21,730 nt of DNA from Alphaproteobacteria bacterium (GCA_003451645.1 DMER01000169.1:1-21730); one strand, 5' to 3'; positions 1 to 6,963 are shown, numbered from the stretch's first letter. Translations and numbers: made by a program. Notes: a model not told the origin generated them from the letters alone.

Positions 1-2
1 GG

Positions 3-40
3 TCCCGGGTCTGCGCGCCAAGGCGCTCCGCCCGGGATGA
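3..40. repeat. Palindromic intergenic repeat, copy 1
   Basis: TCCCGGG (3-9) pairs with CCCGGGA (31-37), and an inner arm GCGCC (15-19) pairs with GGCGC (22-26). The unit ends in GGGATGA. It resembles the CCCGG...CCGGGATGA palindromes that are dispersed between genes in many Alphaproteobacteria; that family resemblance is from memory. The window starts at this repeat, so its left edge may be cut. Confidence 0.6.
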
Positions 41-61
41 TAAAAGGGTAGTTTGATCCAA

Positions 62-122
62 AGCACCCCCGCCCCGAAAAATGCTCAAGCGCATTTTTCG
101 ACCCGCCCACGAGGGGCGGGTA
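62..122 (-). repeat. Two-stem-loop repeat, inverted copy
   Basis: Read on the minus strand, this has the same order as the unit at 149-228: a GC-rich stem (ACCCGCC 101-107 with GGCGGGT 115-121), then a second stem (GAAAAATGC 76-84 with GCATTTTTC 91-99), then a C/G-rich tail ending at about 62. Both stems are perfect. The two copies have different stem sequences but the same plan. Confidence 0.6.
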
Positions 123-148
123 GGCTGCAATGCGACGCTCTGTGTACG

Positions 149-228
149 GATACCCTCCCCTTGAGGGAGGGTCTGAATTTTGGAAGAAATTCAGGGGATG
201 GGTTTGGATGCGCCCCAAAGCGCCCCCG
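149..228 (+). repeat. Two-stem-loop repeat, direct copy
   Basis: The first stem is ACCCTCCC (152-159) with GGGAGGGT (165-172). The second is GAATTT (175-180) with AAATTC (187-192), followed by a G-rich then C-rich tail to about 228. It is the opposite-orientation partner of the unit at 62-122. Confidence 0.6.
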
Positions 229-254
229 CCCCTTAGGTTTTCCGCGCGCTTAAA

Positions 255-300
255 GCGTCATTCCGGGGACCGGCGTCAGCCGGGAGCCCGGAACCCATGA
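255..300. repeat. Palindromic intergenic repeat, copy 2
   Basis: TTCCGGG (261-267) pairs with CCCGGAA (287-293), and the inner CCGGC (270-274) pairs with GCCGG (279-283) around the loop GTCA. The flanks GCGTCA and CCCATGA match the ends often seen on alphaproteobacterial intergenic palindromes. Confidence 0.65.
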
Positions 301-330
301 ACTCTCACCGGGCAAAGCGATTGAGGTCCG

Positions 331-376
331 TGGTCATGGGCGCCGGACAAAAGCTGGCGCAGTGTCCGGGGTAACA
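331..376. repeat. Palindromic intergenic repeat, copy 3
   Basis: CCGGACA (343-349) pairs perfectly with TGTCCGG (363-369); inner CTG (354-356) pairs with CAG (360-362). It begins GGTCATGGGC and is a direct repeat of the unit at 598-642, with most positions identical and differences concentrated in the loop and inner arms. Confidence 0.65.
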
Positions 377-382
377 ACATTG

Positions 383-430
383 GTTTCACGCCAAGGCGCC
401 AAGTGAGCAAAGGCCGCGAAGGGTTCTTTC
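383..430 (+). repeat. Purine-rich 'GCCAAGGCGCCAAG' repeat, forward copy
   Basis: This unit has a run of short GCCAAG / GCAAAG / GCGAAG steps. A diverged copy lies on the other strand at 527-573, so the two bracket about 95 bases that contain two more hairpins. Confidence 0.5.
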
Positions 431-450
431 GCCTGCCGTTTGCCCCCCTC

Positions 451-508
451 CCGCCCCGGATCAAGTCAGGGGCGGCACTCCCCCCAAACGCATGCGCGTT
501 GGGGGGAG
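451..508. repeat. Tandem hairpins inside the repeat cluster
   Basis: Hairpin one: CCGCCCC (451-457) with GGGGCGG (469-475). Hairpin two: CTCCCCCC (478-485) with GGGGGGAG (501-508), extended inward by AACGC/GCGTT around ATGC. Both lie between the inverted purine-rich repeats. Confidence 0.6.
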
Positions 509-526
509 ATGAAGGATGGGCACCGT

Positions 527-573
527 TGACTTGGCGCCTTCGCCTTCATCTTAGCGGCTTGGCGCGAAATTCT
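527..573 (-). repeat. Purine-rich 'GCCAAGGCGCCAAG' repeat, inverted copy
   Basis: On the minus strand this reads as GCGCCAAG, then a GCTAAG step, then GCGAAGGCGCCAAG. It is the same kind of sequence as 383-430 in opposite orientation, with several mismatches. Confidence 0.5.
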
Positions 574-596
574 TGCTCGCACAGGGCGCCATGGGC

Positions 597-643
597 GGTC
601 ATGGGCACCGGACAACTGCTATCGCAGTTTCCGGGGTGACATG
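597..643. repeat. Palindromic intergenic repeat, copy 4
   Basis: CCGG (608-611) pairs with CCGG (631-634), and ACTGC (615-619) pairs with GCAGT (624-628) around TATC. It starts GGTCATGGGC and ends GGGGTGACA, so it is a direct repeat of 331-376, about 267 bases away. Confidence 0.65.
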
Positions 644-706
644 TGAAAGGTGGGAAGCAGTGTCAGCGCACCCGCCCGCCCGGGGGCGGCCCGAGGGCCG
701 GTGGTT

Positions 707-2197
707 TTACGCAGCCGCTGTGTCGCCCGTGTCGATGCCCATGTCGCGCAATTTGCGATAGAGGGTTGAGCGGCCGATCCCGAGCCTCCTGGCGACCTCG
801 GACATCTGGCCCTCATAGCGGCTGATGGCGTGGCGGATCAGGTCGTGCTCGATCTCCTCCAGCCGGCGCAAATGGCCGTCCAGCGTGGTCAGCGCAACCG
901 GGCCTTCCCCTGTTGCCGCTGCGGCCGTGTCTGCGGCCTCCAGCCGTGGCGCATAGGGCAGGGCGCTGGTCTCGGCATCGAGGTCTGGCAAGGCGGGCAT
1001 GTCATAGGCGACGCCCAGCTGGCTCGCTACATGGGGGAAGTCGCAGACCCGCAGCTGGTTCGCATCGCACAGGACCACGGCGCGGAAGATCGCGTTCTCC
1101 AATTGGCGGATATTGCCCGGCCAGTCATAGCGCAGAAGCAGCTCTTGCGCGTCGCGGTCGAGGCCCAGCACTTTTTTGCCTTCCTCAATGGCGAAGCGCT
1201 CCACAAAGTGGCTGGCGAGGGCGGGGATGTCGTCCTTGCGTTGCCGCAAAGGCGGGATCGCAATCGGGAAGACATTCAGGCGGTAGAAGAGATCCTCGCG
1301 GAAGGTGCCCGCCTTGACCATCTCGGCCAGGTTGCGGTTGGTGGCGCTGATCAGGCGGATGTCGATCTTGATCGCGCGCTTGGCGCCGACAGGATCGATC
1401 TCGCCTTGCTGGATCGCGCGCAAGAGCTTGACCTGCATGTCCAGGCGCAGTTCGCCGATTTCGTCGAGGAACAGTGTGCCGCCATTGGCCTCCTGAAACT
1501 TACCCGTGTGGCGGTCATGCGCGCCCGTGAAGGCGCCCTTCTCATGGCCGAACAGGATGCTCTCGATCAGGTTCTCCGGGATGGCGCCGCAATTGACAGT
1601 GACGAACGGTTTGCCAGCGCGATCGGAGGCGCCTTGGATGGCACGGGCGACGACCTCTTTGCCCACACCGCTCTCGCCCTCAACCAGGATGGGGATGGCG
1701 CTTTGCGCGGCGCGTTCGGCCATGCGCAGGACCTCGCGCATCGCGGGTGCGCGGGCGATCAGGTCCTTGAAGCCGAAGCGGTTCTCGGTGCGCTTTTTGA
1801 GGCGCTGGATTTCCCCGGTCAGCGCCTTGATCTTGAGGGCGTTCTGGATGGAGACTTGGATGCGTTCAGGGCTTGCGGGTTTGACGAGGAAGTCGTCCGC
1901 GCCACAGCGCATCGCGGTGACGGCGGTGTCGATCCCGCCTTGCGCGGTCAAGACGATCACCGGCAGGGCCGGTTTGGTGGGCCGCATGGTCTTGAGCACT
2001 GTCAGGCCGTCGATGCCGGGCATCACCAGATCGAGCAGGACGAGGGAAACCTCCTCGCCTTGAGGACCTTGGAGTAGGTCGAGCGCTTGTTGGCCGCCCT
2101 CGGCCGTCAGCGCACGAAAGCCCTGCCGTTCCGCCATGGCCTGCAACAGGCGGCGTTGCGAGGGATCATCGTCGACGACCAAAAGGGTAGGGTTCAT
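707..2197 (-). CDS. Sigma-54-dependent response regulator (NtrC class)
   Basis: This 496-aa protein has the standard three-part layout. The receiver domain (about 1-120) has the acidic pair D9-D11, the phospho-acceptor D56, T84 and K106. The sigma-54-activating AAA+ domain (about 145-385) has Walker A GESGVGKE (174-181), GAFTGA (221-226) for contact with sigma-54, and Walker B LFLDEI (242-247). A Fis-type helix-turn-helix ends the protein, with a typical [15 protein letters not shown] recognition stretch. By family knowledge it remodels RNA polymerase-sigma-54 after phosphorylation. I chose ATG 2197 because it starts the receiver fold directly and has GGAG seven bases upstream; an in-frame upstream extension to 2305 has no domain content. 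No histidine kinase lies nearby, so its partner and targets are unknown. All catalytic motifs are intact. Confidence 0.93.
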   Translation of the reverse strand: MNPTLLVVDDDPSQRRLLQAMAERQGFRALTAEGGQQALDLLQGPQGEEVSLVLLDLVMPGIDGLTVLKTMRPTKPALPVIVLTAQGGIDTAVTAMRCGADDFLVKPASPERIQVSIQNALKIKALTGEIQRLKKRTENRFGFKDLIARAPAMREVLRMAERAAQSAIPILVEGESGVGKEVVARAIQGASDRAGKPFVTVNCGAIPENLIESILFGHEKGAFTGAHDRHTGKFQEANGGTLFLDEIGELRLDMQVKLLRAIQQGEIDPVGAKRAIKIDIRLISATNRNLAEMVKAGTFREDLFYRLNVFPIAIPPLRQRKDDIPALASHFVERFAIEEGKKVLGLDRDAQELLLRYDWPGNIRQLENAIFRAVVLCDANQLRVCDFPHVASQLGVAYDMPALPDLDAETSALPYAPRLEAADTAAAATGEGPVALTTLDGHLRRLEEIEHDLIRHAISRYEGQMSEVARRLGIGRSTLYRKLRDMGIDTGDTAAA

Positions 2198-2286
2198 TGT
2201 CCAGCTCCAGAAAGGCGGATGGTTGCGAAAGGGAGCATGGCGGGCTTTGCGTAAAGGGCAGGTTAGGATGGCCCAAAATGGCACTG

Positions 2287-2315
2287 TTGCGGGCTTGCAT
2301 CGCACGGCCTACAAA
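2287..2315 (+). promoter_or_regulatory. Possible sigma-70-type promoter of the leader/small RNA
   Basis: TTGCGG (2287-2292) and TACAAA (2310-2315) are separated by 17 bases, predicting a start near 2322. Transcription would give an RNA of about 175 nt up to the terminator at 2497. This is inference from two hexamers only. Confidence 0.3.
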
Positions 2316-2321
2316 CAAAGC

Positions 2322-2497
2322 ACACAGGCGCTGCCGCGCTTGCCGGTCAGCCCACATTGTGTGACCCTTGTTTAGTTTCTTGAGCCATCGCAGAGGGGAC
2401 GCATCCGCAGCGTTCGAATTGATCGGCTCAGGGGACCTGTGTGGGGGCACAGTGGGCGCTGCGCGGGCTGCCAAGCCCTGCGCGCGCCCTTTTTTTT
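2322..2497 (+). ncRNA. Structured leader or small RNA ending in a terminator
   Basis: The stretch can form several strong helices. TGAGCC-ATC (2381-2389) pairs with GAT-C-GGCTCA (2421-2430 region). CTGTG (2437-2441) pairs with CACAG (2448-2452). A competing long-range helix joins CAG-CCCAC (2348-2355), TGTG (2360-2363) and CCC (2365-2367) to GGG (2445-2447), CACA-GTGGG (2448-2456) and CTG (2459-2461). The RNA ends in the intrinsic terminator at 2454-2497, only 16 bases before the ATG of the lipoprotein gene. It could be an attenuated leader of that gene or a free small RNA; a 6S-like RNA is another thought, because it is a long irregular hairpin of suitable size, but I recognise no 6S signature. 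The 5' end is a guess from the possible promoter at 2287-2315. Confidence 0.4.
2454..2497 (+). terminator. Strong intrinsic terminator upstream of a coding region
   Basis: The stem has three paired blocks: 2454-2459 with 2484-2489 (GGGCGC/GCGCCC), 2461-2464 with 2480-2483, and 2465-2468 with 2475-2478. That is 14 base pairs with one single-base bulge on each side and loop TGCCAA. Eight T follow (2490-2497). It is the strongest terminator in the window, and no plus-strand protein gene lies upstream of it. Confidence 0.85.
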
Positions 2498-2513
2498 GAG
2501 TTAGGGTGACCTG

Positions 2514-2990
2514 ATGACCACCGGCCGGTGCCTTCTCGCAACAGTATGGCTCTTGGCGGCCATGGCAGGGTGTGCGCCTTTGGAGTCCACCTTTGCCGTC
2601 GACCCGTATCTTAAGAAAGAGATCACAGGCGATACCTTTGGCGCCTGTGCCGCGCGGGCCTATCGCGCCAGGGCGGCCATTGAGGCGCGGCGCGACGTCA
2701 ACTACATCACGGCCGCGCGCTTTGTGGAGAAGGCCAAGGCCGCGCAGCGGAATGAGCACCTGGCGCCGTGGGGAGATGAGCCCTGGTTGCCCGCCCCCGC
2801 CGCAGGGGCGCAGGAGAAGCGCGACAGGCTGTTCGCCGCGTTTTCGCTTCCGGCACGCGACGAATGTGCCTGTGGGACCGCCTTGGCGCGGTATGATGGA
2901 TGGCTGGCAGATGCCCATGACGCATCAGTCGCAGGCCCCGCGCTTGAAGGATTTGAGCAGGCGCTCAAGGCATGCGGCAAGAGCGCATAG
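2514..2990 (+). CDS. Small predicted outer-envelope lipoprotein
   Basis: The 158-aa product starts with a short signal peptide and a lipobox (A-M-A-G-C, Cys20), so it should be lipidated at Cys20 and anchored in the envelope. The mature part is mostly helical and Ala/Arg-rich. It resembles, from memory, the N-terminal module of some alphaproteobacterial OmpA-family proteins (a YRxRA step, an FxxKA step, a LP step, then a cysteine-flanked ARYDGW step, which is usually FDCW). The OmpA-type peptidoglycan-binding domain itself is absent. Other cysteines are present in the mature part (for example in ECACG). The start has an AGGGTGA-like ribosome binding site (2503-2509) right after the terminator T-tract, so expression probably depends on read-through of that terminator or on a very short promoter region. 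Confidence 0.75.
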   Translation: MTTGRCLLATVWLLAAMAGCAPLESTFAVDPYLKKEITGDTFGACAARAYRARAAIEARRDVNYITAARFVEKAKAAQRNEHLAPWGDEPWLPAPAAGAQEKRDRLFAAFSLPARDECACGTALARYDGWLADAHDASVAGPALEGFEQALKACGKSA

Positions 2991-3114
2991 CGGTGTGACA
3001 TCGCGCCGTCCGGGCATTTGCTGCATTGATCGCGGGAGGCGCAAGGTCCATATCCCGCAAGGCTGGTTAAGGCGCGGCCATAGTCCACCGTCGCGCACCG
3101 CCTAATGAGGACCC

Positions 3115-4476
3115 ATGAGCAATCCCAACGGCGACGATCCCGAACGCAATTCGCTGAGCGGCCGCCTGTCGCGCTATGCCCGCGTCGGCGCGCAAGCGAG
3201 TGTCGCGGCGGCGAAGTTCGCAGGCTCGCGCGCGCTGGGCTCGGTCGACCACAAGGCGACGGCCGCCGACCTCAAGGCCATGCTTGGGGGCCTGAAGGGT
3301 CCGATGATGAAGGTCGCGCAAATGCTGGCGACCATTCCCGAAGCGCTGCCGGAGGAATATGCGCAGGAATTGATGCAGTTGCAGGCGGCGGCCCCCGCCA
3401 TGGGCTGGCCTTTCGTCCGGCGGCGGATGATGGCGGAGCTGGGCGCTGATTGGGAGCGCAAATTCCACTCCTTTGAGCGGGAGGCGGCGGCTGCGGCCTC
3501 TTTGGGGCAGGTCCACCGGGCGGTGGGTCTCGATGGCGCGAAGCTCGCTGCCAAGCTGCAATACCCGGACATGGCCTCTGCCGTTGAGGCCGATGTGCAG
3601 CAATTGAAGCTGCTTCTGTCCGTGTACAAACGAATGGACAAGGCAATCGATCCGTCCGACATGGTCGACGAGATTGGGGCCAGATTGCGCGAGGAATTGG
3701 ATTACTTTCGCGAGGCGGCCCATATCCGCCTCTATAGCCGGTTCTTTGAAGGGCATGACGGCATCCGCATCCCGCAAGTGGTGGATGGGCTGTCGACCAA
3801 GCGGCTTTTGACCATGAACTGGCTCGACGGCCGGCCGATGCTGAGTTTCAAGGACGGGCCGCTGGCCGACCGTAACCGGCTCGCCACACAAATGTTCCAG
3901 GCCTGGTGGCTGCCCTTTGCCAATCTGGCCGTGATCCATGGCGATCCGCATTTGGGCAATTATACCGTAGCACCGGACCTGGCGCTGAACTTGCTGGATT
4001 ATGGCTGTATACGGACATTTAACCCCAACTTTGTTGGCGGGGTGGTCGATCTCTATCATGCCATGCTGCGCAATGACGGCGACCTTGCGGTGCACGCTTT
4101 CGAGACTTGGGGGTTCAAGGGCCTGTCGCGCGAGACGATCGAGACTCTGAGCATCTGGGCGCGGTTCATCTATGCGCCTATGCTGGAAGACCGTGTACGG
4201 ACGATCGCCAATGGGGTCGAGCCGGGGCAATATGGGCGGCGGGAAGCCTTTGAGGTGCATAGCCGCTTGCGCAAGCATGGACCTGTCAAGCCGCCGCGCG
4301 AGTTCGTGTTCATGGACCGGGCGGCCATAGGTCTGGGCGGTGTGTTCCTCCATTTGGGTGCGGAGCTGAACTTCCACACGCTCTTTAATCAGGCGATAGA
4401 CGGGTTCCGGCTTGACACCGTGGCGGCCCGGCAGCAAGACGCCTTTGCGGCGGCGGGTGTGCCACTGCCGCAGTAG
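3115..4476 (+). CDS. ABC1/UbiB/COQ8-family atypical kinase
   Basis: This 453-aa protein carries the signature set of the ABC1 family. There is the K..Q-type motif in KGPMMKVAQM (61-70), an Ala-rich nucleotide loop followed by GQVH (124-134), the presumed ATP-binding lysine K147 (AAKLQYP), the ELDY..EA motif (about 194-202), HGDPHLGN (275-282) and a metal-binding DYG (295-297) where kinases normally have DFG. Family members act in ubiquinone biosynthesis or lipid homeostasis as ATPase-like kinases; the substrate here is unknown. No membrane anchor is evident at the C-terminus. The ATG at 3115 has GAGGA upstream. The next gene starts eight bases after its stop, so the two are probably cotranscribed. 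It could be the organism's UbiB or a paralogue, and I leave the symbol empty. Confidence 0.9.
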   Translation: MSNPNGDDPERNSLSGRLSRYARVGAQASVAAAKFAGSRALGSVDHKATAADLKAMLGGLKGPMMKVAQMLATIPEALPEEYAQELMQLQAAAPAMGWPFVRRRMMAELGADWERKFHSFEREAAAAASLGQVHRAVGLDGAKLAAKLQYPDMASAVEADVQQLKLLLSVYKRMDKAIDPSDMVDEIGARLREELDYFREAAHIRLYSRFFEGHDGIRIPQVVDGLSTKRLLTMNWLDGRPMLSFKDGPLADRNRLATQMFQAWWLPFANLAVIHGDPHLGNYTVAPDLALNLLDYGCIRTFNPNFVGGVVDLYHAMLRNDGDLAVHAFETWGFKGLSRETIETLSIWARFIYAPMLEDRVRTIANGVEPGQYGRREAFEVHSRLRKHGPVKPPREFVFMDRAAIGLGGVFLHLGAELNFHTLFNQAIDGFRLDTVAARQQDAFAAAGVPLPQ

Positions 4477-4484
4477 GAGGCGGC

Positions 4485-5507
4485 GTGAGCTACTGGACAT
4501 TTTTCTCGCAAGAGGCCGCGCGTGGCCAAAGCCCGCTCTATGAGCGATTGTCACTTGGTATTGGCGAGGACCAGCGCCTTCAAGACCTGGCGGCGCAAGT
4601 GCGCGATGGGCAGCCCCATGCCAACATCCTGCTGGGCAGCGTGCATGCCTTGCTTCTGAAAGGTGCAGACCATCCGTTGGCGGAGCATTACCCATCAGTG
4701 AGACCAGGTGCACGCCCACACGGCGATCCTGTCCTCCTGTTCCGGGATTTCGTGGACGCCCATGAGGCCGCTCTGCTGCCCATGATCCGGTCACGCGTGA
4801 CCAACACCAATGAGGTCGGGCGTTGCACGAGTGTGATGCCGGTCTTTGACCTTGTCGCGCGCGAGAGTGGTCAGGGTTTGCATTTGATCGAGATCGGCCC
4901 ATCCGCAGGGTTCAATCTGAATTTCGACCGGTACGGCTATCAGTACAAGCAGGGTGGGGCCGTCGCACTGGCTCGGGGCGCTGCAGATGCGCCAGTGACG
5001 CTCTCATGCGAGATGCGTGGCGGCGCGGTGCCTACCCTCGGCCTGTCAATGCCCGCGATCCTGACGCGGGTGGGGCTGGAGCTCAATCCGGTCGACCTCA
5101 ATAATGCAGAGGACCGGCTATGGCTGAAGGCGCTTGTTTGGCCGGAGCTTCTGGAGCGTCATGCGCGGCTCGATGCGGCAATCCGTGTGCTGATGGAGCA
5201 CCCCGTGACCATCCGCTTTGGCGATGCCTTGGCGCTTCTGGGGCCGCAGCTTGCGCAAACGCCCAAGGATGGACGGGTTGTGGTCAGCCACACCCATGTC
5301 ACCTATCAGTTTACGCCGCTCATGCGCGAGCAGCTCGACGCAATCTTGCTGGAGGCTAGTGCCGCGCGGCCGGTCGCGCGGGTCAGCATTGAGTATCACG
5401 AGGGCCGCTATCCCATCCGCCTGCAGAGCTATGATCGCGGCACGGTCAACGAGCGGGTGCTTGGCGTTTGCGATCCGCATGGGCACTGGCTCGAATGGCA
5501 CGCCTGA
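4485..5507 (+). CDS. DUF2332 family protein
   Basis: The 340-aa product matches the DUF2332 pattern: an N-terminal helical part beginning SYWTFFSQEA, a central LIEIGPSAGFNLNFDRY stretch, and a long C-terminal alpha/beta part. The central motif looks like motif I of SAM-dependent methyltransferases (acidic residue followed by a Gly-rich loop), so a methyltransferase-like fold is plausible, but the function is not known to me. It begins at GTG 4485 with AGGAGG (4475-4480) just upstream, and the Shine-Dalgarno overlaps the stop of the kinase gene, suggesting translational coupling. The 3' end converges on AMP nucleosidase with a gap of only ten bases, so both mRNAs likely overlap. Confidence 0.8.
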   Translation: MSYWTFFSQEAARGQSPLYERLSLGIGEDQRLQDLAAQVRDGQPHANILLGSVHALLLKGADHPLAEHYPSVRPGARPHGDPVLLFRDFVDAHEAALLPMIRSRVTNTNEVGRCTSVMPVFDLVARESGQGLHLIEIGPSAGFNLNFDRYGYQYKQGGAVALARGAADAPVTLSCEMRGGAVPTLGLSMPAILTRVGLELNPVDLNNAEDRLWLKALVWPELLERHARLDAAIRVLMEHPVTIRFGDALALLGPQLAQTPKDGRVVVSHTHVTYQFTPLMREQLDAILLEASAARPVARVSIEYHEGRYPIRLQSYDRGTVNERVLGVCDPHGHWLEWHA

Positions 5508-5517
5508 CAAACACTGC

Positions 5518-6963
5518 CTAGCGGAACGGCGGCTCGTCAAAAGCACGCAGTTTGCGGGAGTGAAGGCGCGACTGCTCCCGCCGCAACAGCTCCAAGGTCT
5601 CGATGCCGATCTGCAAATGCTGCCCCACGGCGGTCTCGTAGAAGCGGTCGGCGGCACCGGGCAATTTGATCTCACCATGCAACGGCTTGTCCGAGACGCA
5701 GAGCAGCGTGCCGTATGGGACGCGGAAGCGGAACCCTTGTGCCGCGATCGTGCCGCTTTCCATGTCGATTGCAATGGCGCGCGACTGGTTGAAGCGGCGG
5801 CGCTGAGCAGTGAAGCGCAGCTCCCAATTGCGGTCATCGGTCGTGACGACAGTGCCCGTGCGCAGGCGATGCTTCAGTTCCTCACCACTGGCGCCCGTAA
5901 TGATACTGGCGGCCGTATGCAGGGCCACTTGCACCTCGGCGATGGCAGGCAGCGGGATTTCCGGCGGCATGACCTCATCCAGAATGTTGTCGTCGCGCAG
6001 ATAGGCGTGTGCGAGCACATAATCGCCAATGCGCTGACTTTGGCGCAGGCCCCCGCAATGGCCGATCATCAGCCAGCAATGCGGGCGCAAGACAGCCAGA
6101 TGGTCGGTCACGTTCTTGGCGTTTGAGGGGCCGACGCCAATGTTAATGAGGCTCAGGCCCTCACCATTGCGGCGCATCAGGTGATAGGCCGGCATCTGAA
6201 AGCGGCGCCAGGGGGCGTTCTGGATCAGTTCACGCGGGTTGGGTGTGTTGCGGTCAGCCACCACGTATCCCGACGCCGAGAGCGCCTCAAATTCCGAGCC
6301 GTCCGCGATCTGGGCCAGCGCCCAGTCGATAAACGCATCGACATAGCGGTGATAATTGGTGAACAGGATCCAAGGCTGAATGTGGCGCCAGGGCGTGCCC
6401 GTGTAATGGACCAAGCGGCGCAAGGAATAATCCGTGCGCGGTGCATCGAAGAGCGCCAGCGGCTTGGCGCTGTCCGGGCCAAAGATCCAGTCGCCATCGG
6501 CGATTTCATCGCCCACACTGCTGAGCATGGGATAGGGAAACGCCCGCGCAAGTTCGGCTGGCGAGGCGCCGCCAAAGGCCAGTTCGTCGGTGTTCTCCAG
6601 GCAATATGGATAGGCAATCTCTGTGGCGCTGGGCAAGACCTCGATGGTGATGCCGTAATCGCGGCTCAGCGCGGTCAACTGCTCCAGGAGATAAGGCCGG
6701 AAGTAGCGGGGATGGGTCAGCGTGGTCGCAAATGTGCCGGGTTCGGACAATTTTGCATAGGCGCGGCTCAAGACCGGCACTGTTCCTGCCGGATCATAAT
6801 GGACGCGCAACTCCGGATAGCGGAACTGCGCACGCTCTTGCGGTGTTGGTGCGGTGCGGTCATTGGCAAAGCGGCTCAGTGCCTCGCGCAACGCTGTCAC
6901 GGCATTGGCATAGAGGCGCTCAAGGTCATCAATTGCGGCGGACGCTTTCTGCGCATGTGGCAT
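5518..6963 (-). CDS. amn: AMP nucleosidase
   Basis: This 481-aa protein is the usual length for Amn, which splits AMP into adenine and ribose 5-phosphate in the cytoplasm. The N-terminal part (about 1-190) is the Amn-specific domain. The C-terminal part is the nucleoside phosphorylase-type catalytic domain, with NIGVGPSNAKN, a MIGHCGGLR stretch, and the AIDMESGTIAAQGF block containing the expected Met-Glu substrate-binding pair. The ATG at 6963 has AAGGG about five bases upstream. It is convergent with the DUF2332 gene and divergent from the thioesterase operon, so its promoter lies in 6964-7069. Confidence 0.92.
   Translation of the reverse strand: MPHAQKASAAIDDLERLYANAVTALREALSRFANDRTAPTPQERAQFRYPELRVHYDPAGTVPVLSRAYAKLSEPGTFATTLTHPRYFRPYLLEQLTALSRDYGITIEVLPSATEIAYPYCLENTDELAFGGASPAELARAFPYPMLSSVGDEIADGDWIFGPDSAKPLALFDAPRTDYSLRRLVHYTGTPWRHIQPWILFTNYHRYVDAFIDWALAQIADGSEFEALSASGYVVADRNTPNPRELIQNAPWRRFQMPAYHLMRRNGEGLSLINIGVGPSNAKNVTDHLAVLRPHCWLMIGHCGGLRQSQRIGDYVLAHAYLRDDNILDEVMPPEIPLPAIAEVQVALHTAASIITGASGEELKHRLRTGTVVTTDDRNWELRFTAQRRRFNQSRAIAIDMESGTIAAQGFRFRVPYGTLLCVSDKPLHGEIKLPGAADRFYETAVGQHLQIGIETLELLRREQSRLHSRKLRAFDEPPFR

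Larger units (their letters stand above)
1..706. other. Long non-coding region made of intergenic palindromic repeats
   Basis: I see no credible gene here. The short open frames lack ribosome binding sites and recognisable protein motifs, and they run through palindromes. The stretch holds at least eight repeat units described separately: hairpins at 3-37, 261-293, 343-369 and 608-634, two inverted copies of a two-stem-loop unit (62-122 and 149-228), an inverted pair of a purine-rich unit (383-430 and 527-573), and hairpins at 451-475 and 478-508. The last 60 bases (about 645-706) are GC-rich with short hairpins, such as one around 673-690, but carry no T-tract that would make a clear terminator for the gene ending at 707. 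Confidence 0.75.

Noticed and set aside
1..643. Repeat cluster as a CRISPR array
   Set aside because: Units differ in sequence, orientation and spacing, and there are no evenly spaced identical repeats or cas genes.
53..825. Several short open frames (60-78 codons) in the first 825 bases
   Set aside because: They run through hairpin repeats or the response regulator gene, overlap each other on both strands and have no ribosome binding sites.
830..2077. Open frame of 415 codons on the plus strand
   Set aside because: It is opposite the well-supported response regulator gene and shows no motif.
2279..2298. Possible sigma-54 promoter (TGGCAC ... TTGC) next to the sigma-54 activator gene
   Set aside because: The distance between GG and the available GC pairs is 7, 11 or 15 bases, not the required 10.
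3067..4902. Open frame of 611 codons on the minus strand
   Set aside because: It lies opposite the ABC1 kinase and DUF2332 genes, has no recognisable domain and is rich in Arg/His/Pro, as expected for antisense frames of GC-rich genes.
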